This document shows, piece by piece, positions 9,394-18,456 of a stretch of 64,000 nt of DNA. The translations under genes were made by a program, and so were the position numbers. Each line of letters begins with the position of its first letter. Position 1 is the stretch's first letter. Source of the stretch: Methylobacterium indicum (lineage in GTDB: Bacteria; Pseudomonadota; Alphaproteobacteria; Rhizobiales; Beijerinckiaceae); assembly GCF_001043895.1 (NCBI RefSeq), contig NZ_JTHF01000185.1, positions 1-64,000 of the forward strand. The letters run 5' to 3'. The notes under the pieces are model-generated. The model was not told the origin of the DNA. It made no database searches and saw only the letters and a list, made by a program, of their open reading frames with translations.

Positions 9394-10701
9394 ATGGCGG
9401 GATCTTCGAAGAGCGGTTCTCCGCGTCCGTCGACGGAGCGGGGGGCCCTCCGGCCTGTGCCGGTCGTCAAGTGGGCCGCGGTGGCGGGAATCGCGCTCGC
9501 GGCGGCCAATTGCGCCGGGCCGGCGCCCAAGAACCTGGCGGTGCGGAGCGGCGGCCGCGAGATCGACCCGAAATACGGCGTCGCCGCGAGCCCGCGGCTC
9601 TACGGCGAGAACGACAAGATCCCCAAGGGCGGCGGCCGGCAGATGACCGGCAAGCCCTACGTGGTGGCCGGCCGCACCTACGTGCCGCGCCAGGACGCGC
9701 GGGGCTACGTGCGCGAGGGCCTGGCCTCCTGGTACGGCACCGCCTTCCACGGCCGCCAGACCGCCAACGGCGAGATCTTCGACCGCTTCTCGGTCGCCGC
9801 CGCGCACCCGACCCTGCCGCTGCCGAGCTACGCCCGGGTCACCAACCTCCAGAACGGCCACTCGATGGTGGTGCGGGTCAACGACCGCGGGCCCTACCAC
9901 GCCGACCGGCTGATGGACGTGTCGCAGGCGGTGGCCGAGGCGCTCGACTTCCGCCGCCGCGGCACCACCAAGGTCCGGGTCGAGTATGTCGGCAAGGCCT
10001 CGGTCGGCGGCAGCGACGACCGCAAGCTGATGGCGACCCTGCGCACCGACGGCACGCCCGCGGGCTCGCCCTTTGGCGCCAACATCATGGTGGCGGATGC
10101 GGGTGACGACGCGAAGCCGTTCGCGTTCCGCCAGCCCGAGCCGGAGCCGGTGCGCCCGATCGTCGAGACGCCGCGGGTCGTCGCCCCGGTCCAGCTCGCC
10201 GAGGCCGAGCCCGAATCCCGCCGTCCGGCGCCCGTCCGGGCGGCCCCGCACGCACCGGCCCCCGTCCGGATCGCCGAGGCGCCCCGGGCGCCGAGCGCCC
10301 GCCTGCCGGCTCCCGTCCGCGTCGCCGCCGTCGAGGGCCTGAATCCCGGCCTTTCCGCGCCGCGCACGCCCAAGGCGGCGGCTGCCCCGGCGGTTGCCGC
10401 AACCCACAAGCCCGCCGCGCCGAGCCAAGCCCTCGCCTTCGCGAGCCACCCGGCGACGGACCGCGCCTCGCTCGCGCAGGCGATGCACGCCGCCGCGCAC
10501 CCGGCCGCGCCGAAGACGACCGTGATCGCCAAGGCTGCCGTCAAGACCGCCACCAAGACCGGACCGCTGCCGATCGCGCCGCCCCTGCGTCTCGCCGGCG
10601 CCCAGAAGGGCGACCGGGAGGACACCAAGAACACCGACACCAAGAACACCGGCCGCAAGCCCGGCATGCCGACGCGCTCGAAGGTGGCGGGAATGTATTG
10701 A
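9394..10701 (+). CDS. rlpA: septal ring lytic transglycosylase RlpA family lipoprotein
   Basis: 435-aa lipoprotein. A basic N-terminus leads to hydrophobic residues and a lipobox-like LAAANC near residue 46. The double-psi beta-barrel RlpA domain covers about residues 108-200, with GLASWYGTAFHGRQTANGE and the RVNDRGPY...RLMDVSQAVAEAL signature. RlpA proteins bind or cleave denuded glycan at the septum. The last 200 residues are Ala/Pro/Arg-rich with repeated PAPVR-type units. No C-terminal SPOR domain is visible, unlike E. coli RlpA. Confidence 0.93.
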   Translation: MAGSSKSGSPRPSTERGALRPVPVVKWAAVAGIALAAANCAGPAPKNLAVRSGGREIDPKYGVAASPRLYGENDKIPKGGGRQMTGKPYVVAGRTYVPRQDARGYVREGLASWYGTAFHGRQTANGEIFDRFSVAAAHPTLPLPSYARVTNLQNGHSMVVRVNDRGPYHADRLMDVSQAVAEALDFRRRGTTKVRVEYVGKASVGGSDDRKLMATLRTDGTPAGSPFGANIMVADAGDDAKPFAFRQPEPEPVRPIVETPRVVAPVQLAEAEPESRRPAPVRAAPHAPAPVRIAEAPRAPSARLPAPVRVAAVEGLNPGLSAPRTPKAAAAPAVAATHKPAAPSQALAFASHPATDRASLAQAMHAAAHPAAPKTTVIAKAAVKTATKTGPLPIAPPLRLAGAQKGDREDTKNTDTKNTGRKPGMPTRSKVAGMY

Positions 10702-11023
10702 GGGCGGACCGGCGCGAGAGCCGTTTTTGGTCTCGGGAGCGGTCTCCCGTCCTCCATCGTCGTTCCGGGTCCGCTGCGCCGCTCCGGACCGACGCGGTGC
10801 GGGGGATGCCGTGGCGTGAATCGACGGATGCGAGGCGTGTCGGCTCGACGCAGCCTGCGCTTCGCCCGCCGGCGCCCACACCCAAAACGGTTCCCCATCC
10901 CGCACTGCGGCACAGGCGCGGTTGCGCGTGCCGGAGCGGAGCGGCACAGTGCGGCAGGTGTCCCGGTCGGCAGGTCTCCCGATCTGCCCGGGTTTCGTGC
11001 GGTAGCGGCAAGGCGGCAGGTTC
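10702..11023. other. 322-bp gap between rlpA and the D-Ala-D-Ala carboxypeptidase gene
   Basis: No coding frame with good codon use is present. A short hairpin with 6-bp arms (CGGGAG, CTCCCG) lies at 10734-10749, without a T-run, so it is not a canonical terminator. The rest must hold the promoter for the dac-tmk-holB run, but I cannot point to clear hexamers. Confidence 0.4.
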
Positions 11024-12265
11024 ATGCGTGTGACAGCGACCACCGGAGCGGGCAGGGCGCTTACGCGCCGTGCCGCCGCCTTGGCCCTGGCGGCCCTCCT
11101 CGGGACGTCGCTGGCGGTCACCGACGCGCGGGCGCAGGCCACCCAGACTCCCGCCTTCCAGACGCTGGCGCCGCACGCCATCCTGATCGACGCCGATACC
11201 GGCGCGATCCTGTTCGAGAAGGGCGCCGACGAGCCGTTCTCGCCCGCCAGCATGGCCAAGCTGATGACCGTCGAGGTGCTCTTCGACGAGATGCGCAAGG
11301 GCAAGCTCGGCCCCGACACCGAGTTTACGATCAGCGAGAATGCCTGGCGCCGCGGCGGCGCGGGCGGCGGCGGCTCGTCGATGTTCGCCCAGCTGAACAG
11401 CAAGGTGAAGCTGCCCGACCTCCTGCGCGGCATCATCGTGCAGTCCGGCAACGACGCGGCGATCGCGGCGGCCGAGGGCGTCGCCGGCACCGAGGACAAT
11501 TTTTCCCAGATCATGAACCGGCACGCGAAGGAGATCGGCCTCGAGCGCTCGACCTTCCGCAACGCCACCGGCTACTCGGCCCCCGACCAGAAGGTGACGG
11601 CCCGCGACCTGTCGAAGCTCGCCATCCACCTGATCGAGACCTACCCGGAGAACTACAAGCTCTTCTCCGAGCGCGAATTCACCTGGAACAAGATCCGCCA
11701 GCAGAACCGCAACCCGCTCCTCACCCTCGACATCGGCGCCGACGGGCTGAAGACCGGCTACCTCGAGGAATCGGGCTACGGCCTGACCGGCTCGGCGGTG
11801 CAGAACGGGCAGCGCCTCGTCCTGGTGGTGAGCGGCCTCAAGACCGCCCGCGACCGCGCCGCGGAATCGCGCAAGCTGATCGAGTGGGGGTTTCGCGCCT
11901 TCGAGGCGCGCCAGATCTTCAATGCCGGCGAGACCGTGGCGGAGGCCGAGACCTTCGGGGCCGAGAAGGGCCGGGTGCCCCTCGTGACGAAGAAGCCGGT
12001 GCGGCTGATGCTGCCGCGGGGCAACAGCGACCGGCTGGTGGCGCGGGCCGTCTACCAGGGCCCGCTGACCGCGCCGGTGGAGGAGGGCCGCGAGGTCGGC
12101 CGGCTCAAGGTCACCCGCGGCGAGCAGGTGGTACTCGACATGCCGCTCTACACCGCCGAGGCCGTGCCCGCCGGCACCATGACCCAGCGCGCCCTCGACG
12201 CGGCGCTCGAGGTCGGTACCGGCTGGTTCCGCCAGGCCCTCAGCCGGATCACCAGCAAGTCGTGA
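11024..12265 (+). CDS. D-alanyl-D-alanine carboxypeptidase (DacA/DacD type, PBP5-like)
   Basis: Periplasmic serine peptidase that trims pentapeptide side chains of peptidoglycan, 413 aa. A signal peptide ends at about residue 37 (ALALAALLGTSLAVTDARAQA). The catalytic SxxK is SMAK at 75-78, SGN is near 141, and KTG lies in LKTGYLEESGYG near 243. The C-terminal beta-rich PBP5_C domain follows, and the tail resembles an amphipathic membrane anchor. The stop codon overlaps the GTG start of tmk (GTGA), which indicates translational coupling. Confidence 0.95.
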   Translation: MRVTATTGAGRALTRRAAALALAALLGTSLAVTDARAQATQTPAFQTLAPHAILIDADTGAILFEKGADEPFSPASMAKLMTVEVLFDEMRKGKLGPDTEFTISENAWRRGGAGGGGSSMFAQLNSKVKLPDLLRGIIVQSGNDAAIAAAEGVAGTEDNFSQIMNRHAKEIGLERSTFRNATGYSAPDQKVTARDLSKLAIHLIETYPENYKLFSEREFTWNKIRQQNRNPLLTLDIGADGLKTGYLEESGYGLTGSAVQNGQRLVLVVSGLKTARDRAAESRKLIEWGFRAFEARQIFNAGETVAEAETFGAEKGRVPLVTKKPVRLMLPRGNSDRLVARAVYQGPLTAPVEEGREVGRLKVTRGEQVVLDMPLYTAEAVPAGTMTQRALDAALEVGTGWFRQALSRITSKS

Positions 12266-12966
12266 CCGACGCGCCCATCGCGACCGGTCGTGCCGGCGGC
12301 TTCATCACCTTCGAGGGCGGCGAGGGCGCCGGCAAGTCGACCCAGATCGCGCGGCTCGCCGCCTGGCTGCGGGCCGGCACCGAGGGCGGCCCCCGCGAGG
12401 TGGTGACCACCCGCGAGCCCGGCGGCTCGCCCCGGGCGGAGCGGATCCGCGCCGCGGTGCTCTCCGGCATCGCCAAGCCGCACGGCCCCTTCGCGGAGGC
12501 GCTGCTCTTCGCCGCCGCCCGCCTCGACCACCTCTCGACCCTGATCCGCCCGAGCCTCGCGCGCGGCGCCGTGGTGGTGTGCGACCGCTTCAGCGACTCG
12601 ACCCGGGCCTACCAGGGCGCGGCCGGGGGCCTCGAGCCCGAGACGCTCTCCGCCCTGGAGCGGGTGGTGGTCGGCCCGACCCGGCCGGACCTGACCCTGA
12701 TCCTCGACCTGGCCCCCGAGATCGGGCTCGCCCGCGCCCGCCAGCGCGACCGCGCCGCCGCGAGCGCGCCCGACCGGTTCGAGGCCGAGGCCCTGGACTT
12801 CCATCAGCGCCTGCGGGCGGCCTTCCGCGCCATCGCCGAGGCCGAGCCGGGTCGCTGCGTCGTGATCGACGCGCAAGCCACGCCCGATGCCGTGGCGCGG
12901 GCGGTCCGGGCGGCGGTCGCGGCGCGGCTGCCGCACCTCGCCCCGGGGGTCTCCGATGCCGCCTGA
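12262..12966 (+). CDS. tmk: thymidylate kinase (dTMP kinase)
   Basis: Phosphorylates dTMP to dTDP for DNA synthesis; cytoplasmic, 234 aa. The P-loop GGEGAGKST lies at residues 19-27. CDRFSDSTRAYQGAA near residue 110 carries the DR motif for dTMP binding, and an Arg-rich LID follows near 155. The GTG at 12262 overlaps the stop of the dac gene by 4 bases. The downstream holB start overlaps this gene by 11 bp, so dac, tmk, holB and the phosphoesterase look like one operon. Confidence 0.96.
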   Translation: MTDAPIATGRAGGFITFEGGEGAGKSTQIARLAAWLRAGTEGGPREVVTTREPGGSPRAERIRAAVLSGIAKPHGPFAEALLFAAARLDHLSTLIRPSLARGAVVVCDRFSDSTRAYQGAAGGLEPETLSALERVVVGPTRPDLTLILDLAPEIGLARARQRDRAAASAPDRFEAEALDFHQRLRAAFRAIAEAEPGRCVVIDAQATPDAVARAVRAAVAARLPHLAPGVSDAA

Positions 12967-13993
12967 GATCCGGGACGACGAGGCCGAGATCGGCGAGGTC
13001 CCAGGCGTGCCGCGCCCGCGCGACCGCCAGGACCTGCTCGGCCAGGAGGCGGCGGAGCGCGCCTTCCGCGAGGCGATCGGCGCCGGACGGCTGCACCATG
13101 CCTGGCTCATCGGCGGCCCGAAGGGCATCGGCAAGGCGACGCTGGCCTTCCGGGTCGCCCGCCACCTCCTGGCGCGGGGCGACGGTCACGGCACGCCCGA
13201 CACCCTGGCGCTGCCCCCCGGCCACACGGTCGCCCGCCAGGTCGCCGGGCTGGCGCATCCCAACCTCGTGCTGCTGCGCCGCCAGAAGGCCCCCGGCGCC
13301 AAGACGATCCCGACCCAGATCGGCGTCGACGCGGCGCGGCGCGCGCTGCACCTCTTCTCGGCGACCTCCGCCGATGCCGGCTACCGGATCTGCATCGTCG
13401 ACTGCGCCGACGAACTGAACCTCGCCAGCGCCAACGCCCTCCTGAAGGTGATCGAGGAGCCGCCGCCGCGCTCGCTGTTCCTGATCGTCAGCCACGCCCC
13501 CGGGCGCCTCCTGCCGACCATCCGCTCGCGCTGCCGCCGCCTCGCCCTCCGGCCGCTGCCGACCGGGGCGGTGGCGCAGGTGCTGCGCGGCCTCGGGGCG
13601 CCGCATTCCACGCGGCCGCCGGAACTGATCGAGCGGGCCGCCGCCTTGAGCGAGGGCTCGGTCGCCCGCGCGATCGAACTCCTCGATCCCGACACGATCG
13701 GGGTGGTGGACGAGGTCGAGGCCCTGATGGACCAGGGCGACCGGCCGGACTGGCGCCGCGCCCTGAAGCTCGCCGAGCGGCTCGCCGGCCGCGACGCCGA
13801 CGCCCTCTACGCCACCGCCCTCGACGCGGTGCAGCGCCGGCTCGCCGCCGAGATCGAACGCCGCCAGGGCGAGCCGCCGGCCCGCCTCGCCGCGCTGGCC
13901 GACGCCGCCGAGCGCGCCGCGAAGGCCGCCCGGGAGGCACAGGTCTACAACCTCGACCGGCGCCCGGTGGTGCTGTCGCTGTTCGGCACCTGA
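12956..13993 (+). CDS. holB: DNA polymerase III delta' subunit
   Basis: Clamp-loader subunit of 345 aa, AAA+ fold. A P-loop-like GGPKGIGKATL lies near residues 50-60 and SRC (IRSRCRRLAL) near 190, as in delta'/gamma proteins. ALLKVIEEPPPRSLFLIV is the conserved region before SRC. The start overlaps tmk by 11 bp. The tmk-holB order is widespread in bacteria, here followed 3 bases later by a phosphoesterase gene. Confidence 0.94.
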   Translation: MPPEIRDDEAEIGEVPGVPRPRDRQDLLGQEAAERAFREAIGAGRLHHAWLIGGPKGIGKATLAFRVARHLLARGDGHGTPDTLALPPGHTVARQVAGLAHPNLVLLRRQKAPGAKTIPTQIGVDAARRALHLFSATSADAGYRICIVDCADELNLASANALLKVIEEPPPRSLFLIVSHAPGRLLPTIRSRCRRLALRPLPTGAVAQVLRGLGAPHSTRPPELIERAAALSEGSVARAIELLDPDTIGVVDEVEALMDQGDRPDWRRALKLAERLAGRDADALYATALDAVQRRLAAEIERRQGEPPARLAALADAAERAAKAAREAQVYNLDRRPVVLSLFGT

Positions 13994-13996
13994 GCG

Positions 13997-14848
13997 ATGC
14001 GTCTCTTCCCACTCTCCGACCTCCATCTCGAGCGCCGGCCCCTCGCTGCCGTGCCGGTCCCGGCCGAGCCCTTCGACGTGATGGTCTGTGCCGGCGACGT
14101 CTGGGAGGGCGAGCCGGAGCGAGGGCTCGCCGCGCTCCTGCATCTCGCCGGCGAGCGGCCGATCGTGCTGGTGCCGGGCAACCACGAGCGCTACGCGCCC
14201 GCCGGCGATCCCCGCACCGCCCCGGACCTGCTGGCGGCGCTCCGGGCCGGGGTGGAGGCGATCAACCGGGAGGCCTCCCGCGAGCGGGTGGTGCTGCTCG
14301 AAAGCGGCGAGGCCCGGGTGATCGACGGCGTGCGCTTCGTCGGCGCCACCCTGTGGAGCGACTGGCGCCTCGCCGGGCGCTGGCTGTCGCCCGAGACCCC
14401 CGACCGGCCCGACGACCCGGTGGCCTATGCCGCCGCCCGCATGACCGATCCGGCCACCGGCTCGCGGGAATACCGGGCAATCCGGCTGTCCGACGGCACG
14501 CCGTGGTCGCCGCGCGCCGCGATGGAGGCCCACGACGCCGACCGGGCCGCCCTGATGGCGGCGCTCGCCCGGCCGCATCCCGGACCGACCGTCGCGGTCA
14601 CCCACCACCCGCCGATCGCGGAGGCCGCCGACCGGTTTCGCGACGCCCCCGGCGTGCCCTGGTGGGTGCCGGCCTTCTACGCCACCACGCTGCTCGCCGA
14701 TCTGCCGGCATCCCACAGGCCGGCCCTCTGGATCTCCGGCCACTTCCACGCCGCCCACGACCTCGCGCTGTACGGCACGCGCTGCCTCGCCAACCCGGTC
14801 GAGGGCCGCAGCTTCGATCCGGGGCGGGTGGCGGCGGTTCCGGCCTGA
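13997..14848 (+). CDS. metallophosphoesterase
   Basis: Calcineurin-like phosphoesterase of 283 aa. The metal-binding blocks are SDLHLE near residue 7, CAGDVWEG near 32, VPGNHERY near 60, VTHHPP near 200 and SGHFHAAHD near 252, so the two-metal site is complete. The long inserted region between the third and fourth blocks is typical of the YkuE/Icc-like branch. It starts 3 bases after holB and is probably the last gene of the dac operon. Its substrate cannot be read from sequence. Confidence 0.9.
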   Translation: MRLFPLSDLHLERRPLAAVPVPAEPFDVMVCAGDVWEGEPERGLAALLHLAGERPIVLVPGNHERYAPAGDPRTAPDLLAALRAGVEAINREASRERVVLLESGEARVIDGVRFVGATLWSDWRLAGRWLSPETPDRPDDPVAYAAARMTDPATGSREYRAIRLSDGTPWSPRAAMEAHDADRAALMAALARPHPGPTVAVTHHPPIAEAADRFRDAPGVPWWVPAFYATTLLADLPASHRPALWISGHFHAAHDLALYGTRCLANPVEGRSFDPGRVAAVPA

Positions 14849-14933
14849 GACCGGTATCCGGGTTGGCCAAGGTACGGGTTGGTTCTGCGCCGCCGCGCCC
14901 CATCATGACCCGTCTCGGCGGAGGATACGGGTC

Positions 14934-15155
14934 ATGAACGGATTCCTGGCGGTGGTGCTGATCTGCGCCAACACGGTCCCGGTGCAGGAATGCGAGGAGG
15001 CGAGCGCCACCGACGTGTTCAAGACCAAGGTCGCGAGCGAGATCGGCTGCGCCACCGGCTGGCAGGAGATCATCGCCCGCTCCGAGGTCCGCGACGGCAT
15101 CGGCCAGACGGCCTATCTCAAGACGCAGTGCCGGCGGGTGAAGACCGGCGGCTGA
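14934..15155 (+). CDS. small conserved exported protein
   Basis: Protein of 73 aa with a short hydrophobic N-terminus (FLAVVLICANTV) and four cysteines (residues about 11, 19, 40 and 66), suggesting a disulphide-bonded exported peptide. GGAGG lies 9 bases upstream of the ATG, so translation is well supported. The family name is not known to me. Upstream and downstream genes are unrelated, and AT-rich DNA follows. Confidence 0.66.
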   Translation: MNGFLAVVLICANTVPVQECEEASATDVFKTKVASEIGCATGWQEIIARSEVRDGIGQTAYLKTQCRRVKTGG

Positions 15156-15174
15156 GCGGCACCGCCCGCCGCAT

Positions 15175-15368
15175 CGCCCCGTCTCGCGGCGACGATCAGC
15201 ACTTCGTATTATAGAGCGGCGGTTGCAACAGACACGACAGTACCACCCTTCTCCATTTCACTGTTATATTTCTATACAATACGGCCGATATCAGGATTGC
15301 GGCATCGTTAGATAACCCTCAACGGATGCACTATCATCTTATGGACGAGAGGTTGGCCCACGCCGTGG
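15175..15368 (+). promoter_or_regulatory. AT-rich upstream region of the diguanylate cyclase gene
   Basis: This stretch is far more AT-rich than the surrounding DNA, with runs such as TATTATAG and CTGTTATATTTCTATAC. It is the likely promoter of the cyclase gene. I cannot fix a single start site. Confidence 0.4.
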
Positions 15369-15401
15369 GTGCGACCCGCACGTCGCCCCATGAGGCCTGC
15401 G

Positions 15402-16907
15402 ATGACGGACGGACGGACTGCGTGCATCGTCGGCCTCCTGTCCTTCATGCTGGCCGCCGGCACGATCCATCTCACCAGCGACGGGCGCGACATCGCCACG
15501 GTGTGGCCGGCCAACGCGGTCGTCCTCGCCGCCCTGCTCGACCGGCGCCCCGGGGCGTGGACGGGCCTGCTCGGCGCCGGCTACTTCGCCGGCGTGGCCG
15601 CGAACGCGGTGACGCGCGGCCTCGGCGCCGGCCCGCTCCTCTACGGTGCGTGCAACCTCCTGGAGGTCTACGTCGCGGCGAGCCTGCTCCGGCCCGCGCT
15701 CAAGGGCGCAGGATCGTCAAGTCAAGGATTATCGGACCAAGGCCCCGCGGGCGACGACCTCCTGGTCACGCCCGCCGTCGTCGGCCGCTTCATCGTGGTC
15801 TGCGGCCTCGTCGCCCCGATACTCAGCGGGCTCGGCGGCGCGGCCACCGCCCGGCTGCTGTTCGGGCAGGACCTGGCGGCCGCGTTCGGCACCTGGGTCC
15901 TGAGCGACGGGCTCGGCCTCCTGATCTTCACGCCGTTCTTCTTCGCGCTCCTGCGGGGCGATTACGGGCGCTGCTTCGCGCGCAAGGACTGGCGCCAGCG
16001 CGCGGAGGCCGCCGGGCTCCAGGTCCTGGTGGCGGCCGCGGCCTACGGGGCGTTCTTCGTCGCCGTCCGGCCGCTGCTGTTCGCGTTGTTCGGTCCGGTG
16101 ATGCTGGTGACGTTCCGGGTCGGGCGGCTCGGCACGAAGGCCGCCGTGATGGTGATCGCGGTGATCGGCACGATCGCGACCCTGCGCGGCCACGGGCCGA
16201 TCGTGACGATCACGCCGGATCCGCACGAGCAGGCCGCCCTGTTCCAGGGCTTTCTCGCGATCCTGCTGCTCACCTGCCTGCCGGTGGCGGCGGCGCTCGC
16301 CGCCCGGGGTGCGAGCTTCGACTCCCTGTCGCAGAGCGCCGAGGCCCTGCGGGCACGGGGGGCCGAGCTGGCGCGGATCGCCGCCACCGACGGCCTGACC
16401 GGCGTCCTCAACCGCGCGGCGTTCCGCGAGGCGGCCCTGGCGACGATCCAGGACCCCCGTGCGGCCGTGAGCCTGATCGCGATCGACCTCGACCTGTTCA
16501 AGCAGGTCAACGACCGGCACGGCCACCGGGTGGGGGACCGGGCCCTGGTCCACCTGGTGGCGGTCCTGCGCACGGTCCTGCGCGCGCCCGACGCGATCGG
16601 GCGCGTCGGCGGCGACGAGTTCCTGGTCCTGCTCCCCGGGACCGATCCCGACCGGGCGGAGGTCGTGGCGGCGCGCCTGCGCGAGGCCCTGCGCCGCGCG
16701 CCGCTCGCCCTCGACGACGGCACGCCGCTCCTGCTCTCGATGTCCTGCGGCGTCGCCGGGCACCGGCCGGGCATGGCCTTCGAGGACCTCGTCCACGCCG
16801 CCGACATGGCGCTCTACGGCGCCAAGCGCGCCGGGCGGGACGCCCGGGCCCGTCACGAACACCCCGCGCGCCGCCCCCGCCGCGCCGCCCTCAGCGGTCG
16901 TGCTTGA
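15402..16907 (+). CDS. MASE1 membrane sensor diguanylate cyclase
   Basis: Makes cyclic di-GMP from two GTP. The N-terminal 300 residues form about eight membrane helices of the MASE1 sensor type (VWPANAVVLAALL, then GACNLLEVYVAASLL). The C-terminal GGDEF domain has GRVGGDEFLVLLPG. An RxxD product-inhibition site (RAPD) lies five residues before GGDEF, so feedback control is expected. The ATG at 15402 is preferred because GAGG lies 6 bases upstream; the frame is open from a GTG at 15369. The end overlaps the convergent dehydratase gene by 17 bp. Confidence 0.9.
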   Translation: MTDGRTACIVGLLSFMLAAGTIHLTSDGRDIATVWPANAVVLAALLDRRPGAWTGLLGAGYFAGVAANAVTRGLGAGPLLYGACNLLEVYVAASLLRPALKGAGSSSQGLSDQGPAGDDLLVTPAVVGRFIVVCGLVAPILSGLGGAATARLLFGQDLAAAFGTWVLSDGLGLLIFTPFFFALLRGDYGRCFARKDWRQRAEAAGLQVLVAAAAYGAFFVAVRPLLFALFGPVMLVTFRVGRLGTKAAVMVIAVIGTIATLRGHGPIVTITPDPHEQAALFQGFLAILLLTCLPVAAALAARGASFDSLSQSAEALRARGAELARIAATDGLTGVLNRAAFREAALATIQDPRAAVSLIAIDLDLFKQVNDRHGHRVGDRALVHLVAVLRTVLRAPDAIGRVGGDEFLVLLPGTDPDRAEVVAARLREALRRAPLALDDGTPLLLSMSCGVAGHRPGMAFEDLVHAADMALYGAKRAGRDARARHEHPARRPRRAALSGRA

Positions 16908-17259
16908 TGTAGGCGAAGCGCGGATCCGTGGGCGTCCCCTCCAGCGCGCCGCCCTCAAGCCCCGGCTGCCAGCCGACCACCTCCTCGATCTTCCTCGCCA
17001 GGGCGAAGTCCTTCTCGGTCAGGCCCTTGGCCGAGTGGGTGGTGAGCCGCACCTCGACCCAGGCATAGGAGGCGGTGAGGTCGGGGTGGTGCCAGGCCGC
17101 CTCGGCGAGGTGCCCGACGGTGTTGATCACCATCAGGGTGCCCTTCCAGCTGTTCGTCCGGTAGGTGCGGGTGATCCAGCCGTCGGCCTCGCTCCAGCCC
17201 GGCAGGTCGGCGAGGCGGGCGGCGATCGCGTCGGGGTCGAGAACCTGGTCTTTCGGCAT
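16891..17259 (-). CDS. phhB: 4a-hydroxytetrahydrobiopterin dehydratase (pterin carbinolamine dehydratase)
   Basis: Recycles the 4a-carbinolamine of tetrahydropterins. 122 aa, slightly longer than usual. The signature AAWHHPDLTASYAWVEVRL, then TTHSAKGLTEKD, holds the catalytic histidines. The ATG at 17259 is chosen. An in-frame extension upstream repeats the DTD residues because the DNA there carries a direct repeat of ATGTCCGTGTCGTC (17258-17271 and 17276-17289). No phenylalanine hydroxylase gene is in the window, so a role in another pterin pathway is possible. Confidence 0.92.
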   Translation of the reverse strand: MPKDQVLDPDAIAARLADLPGWSEADGWITRTYRTNSWKGTLMVINTVGHLAEAAWHHPDLTASYAWVEVRLTTHSAKGLTEKDFALARKIEEVVGWQPGLEGGALEGTPTDPRFAYIKHDR

Positions 17260-17457
17260 GTCCGTGTCGTCCTGTATGTCCGTGTCGTCATCGTCCCGAC
17301 GAGAGTACAAGTGACCGCGGCGGCGGACCCGCCCAGGGTGCGGCCTCGCGCCCCCGCGCGCAAGCGGTGGACGCCGCCGCCTGCGCCGCCTACCTCTCTC
17401 GGCGACAACGGTCGGCACCAAGGCCGGACGAACCGGCCGGACAGGAGGAGGGGGCCC

Positions 17458-18453
17458 ATGCTCTCACGGCGCGGATTGATGGCGGCGGCCGGGCTGTGGC
17501 CGCTCGCCCTCCGGGGGGCCGTAGGCCAGACGACCTCCGCGCAGGCCAGCCTGAAGGTCGGCCTCCTGCCGTTCGGCACCGTCTCGTGGGAGGCGGCGGT
17601 GATCAAGGCGGAGGGGATCGACGCGGCGGAGGGCCTGAGCCTCGAGGGCGTGCGGCTGGCCGGGAGCGACGCCGCCCGCATCGCCTTCCAGGGCGGCCAG
17701 GTCGACACCATCGTCTCCGACCTGCTCTGGGCCGCGCGCCTGCGGGCGGAGGGCCGGGCGGTGAAGTTCCTGCCCTATTCCTCGACCGAGGGCGCCCTGA
17801 TGGTGCCGGGCGACAGCCCGGTGCGCTCGGTGGCCGACCTCGCGGGCAAGCGCCTCGGGGTGGCGGGGGGCCCGCTCGACAAGAACTGGCTGCTCCTGCG
17901 GGCCCGGGCCCGCGAGAAGGACGGGCGCGACCTCGAGCGCGAGGCGCAGCCGGTCTTCGGCGCACCGCCGCTCCTGATGCGCAAGCTCGAGACCGGCGAG
18001 CTCGACGCGGCGCTCCTCTACTGGACCTTCTGCGCCCGGCTCGAGGCCAGGGGCTTCCGCCGCCTGATCGGCGCCGACGGCATCGCCGAGGCCTTCGGCG
18101 TCACCGGCCCGATCGCGCTCCTCGGCTACGTCTTCGACGAGGCGCTGCTGCAGCGCGCGCCGCACACGATCGCGGGCTTCGCCCGGGCCTCGTCGCGGGC
18201 CAAGCGCGCCCTGGAGGCCGGCGACGCCGCCTGGGCACCCGTGCGCCCGCTGATGGCGGCGGAGGACGAGGCGACCTACGCCACCCTCAAGCGCGCCTTC
18301 CTGGAGGGCATCCCGCGCCGGCCCGCCGCCGCCGAGCGCAAGGACGCCGAACGCCTCTACGCGGTGCTGGCGCGGCTCGGCGGCGAGCGCCTGGTCGGGT
18401 CCGCCACGACCCTGCCGGAGGGGCTGTACTGGGACGGCGGGCCGAATGGCTGA
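17458..18453 (+). CDS. ABC transporter substrate-binding protein (NMT1/SsuA-like)
   Basis: Periplasmic binding protein of 331 aa. The N-terminus SRRGLMAAAGLWPLAL looks like a twin-arginine or short Sec signal. The body has the NMT1/THI5-like pattern: an SDAARIAFQGGQVDTIVSD pocket region near residue 70 and VADLAGKRLGVAGG near 125, where family members bind sulfonates, nitrate or thiamine precursors. Permease and ATPase genes follow directly, so this is a complete importer. The ligand cannot be told from sequence, and no sulfonate or taurine enzyme gene is adjacent. Confidence 0.85.
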   Translation: MLSRRGLMAAAGLWPLALRGAVGQTTSAQASLKVGLLPFGTVSWEAAVIKAEGIDAAEGLSLEGVRLAGSDAARIAFQGGQVDTIVSDLLWAARLRAEGRAVKFLPYSSTEGALMVPGDSPVRSVADLAGKRLGVAGGPLDKNWLLLRARAREKDGRDLEREAQPVFGAPPLLMRKLETGELDAALLYWTFCARLEARGFRRLIGADGIAEAFGVTGPIALLGYVFDEALLQRAPHTIAGFARASSRAKRALEAGDAAWAPVRPLMAAEDEATYATLKRAFLEGIPRRPAAAERKDAERLYAVLARLGGERLVGSATTLPEGLYWDGGPNG

Positions 18454-18456
18454 GCG

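Noticed and set aside
5529-9530. Minus-strand open frame of 1333 residues opposite the RND pump
   Set aside because: It is a shadow of the pump gene: Arg/Gly/Asp/His-rich text without domains, produced by high GC at third positions.
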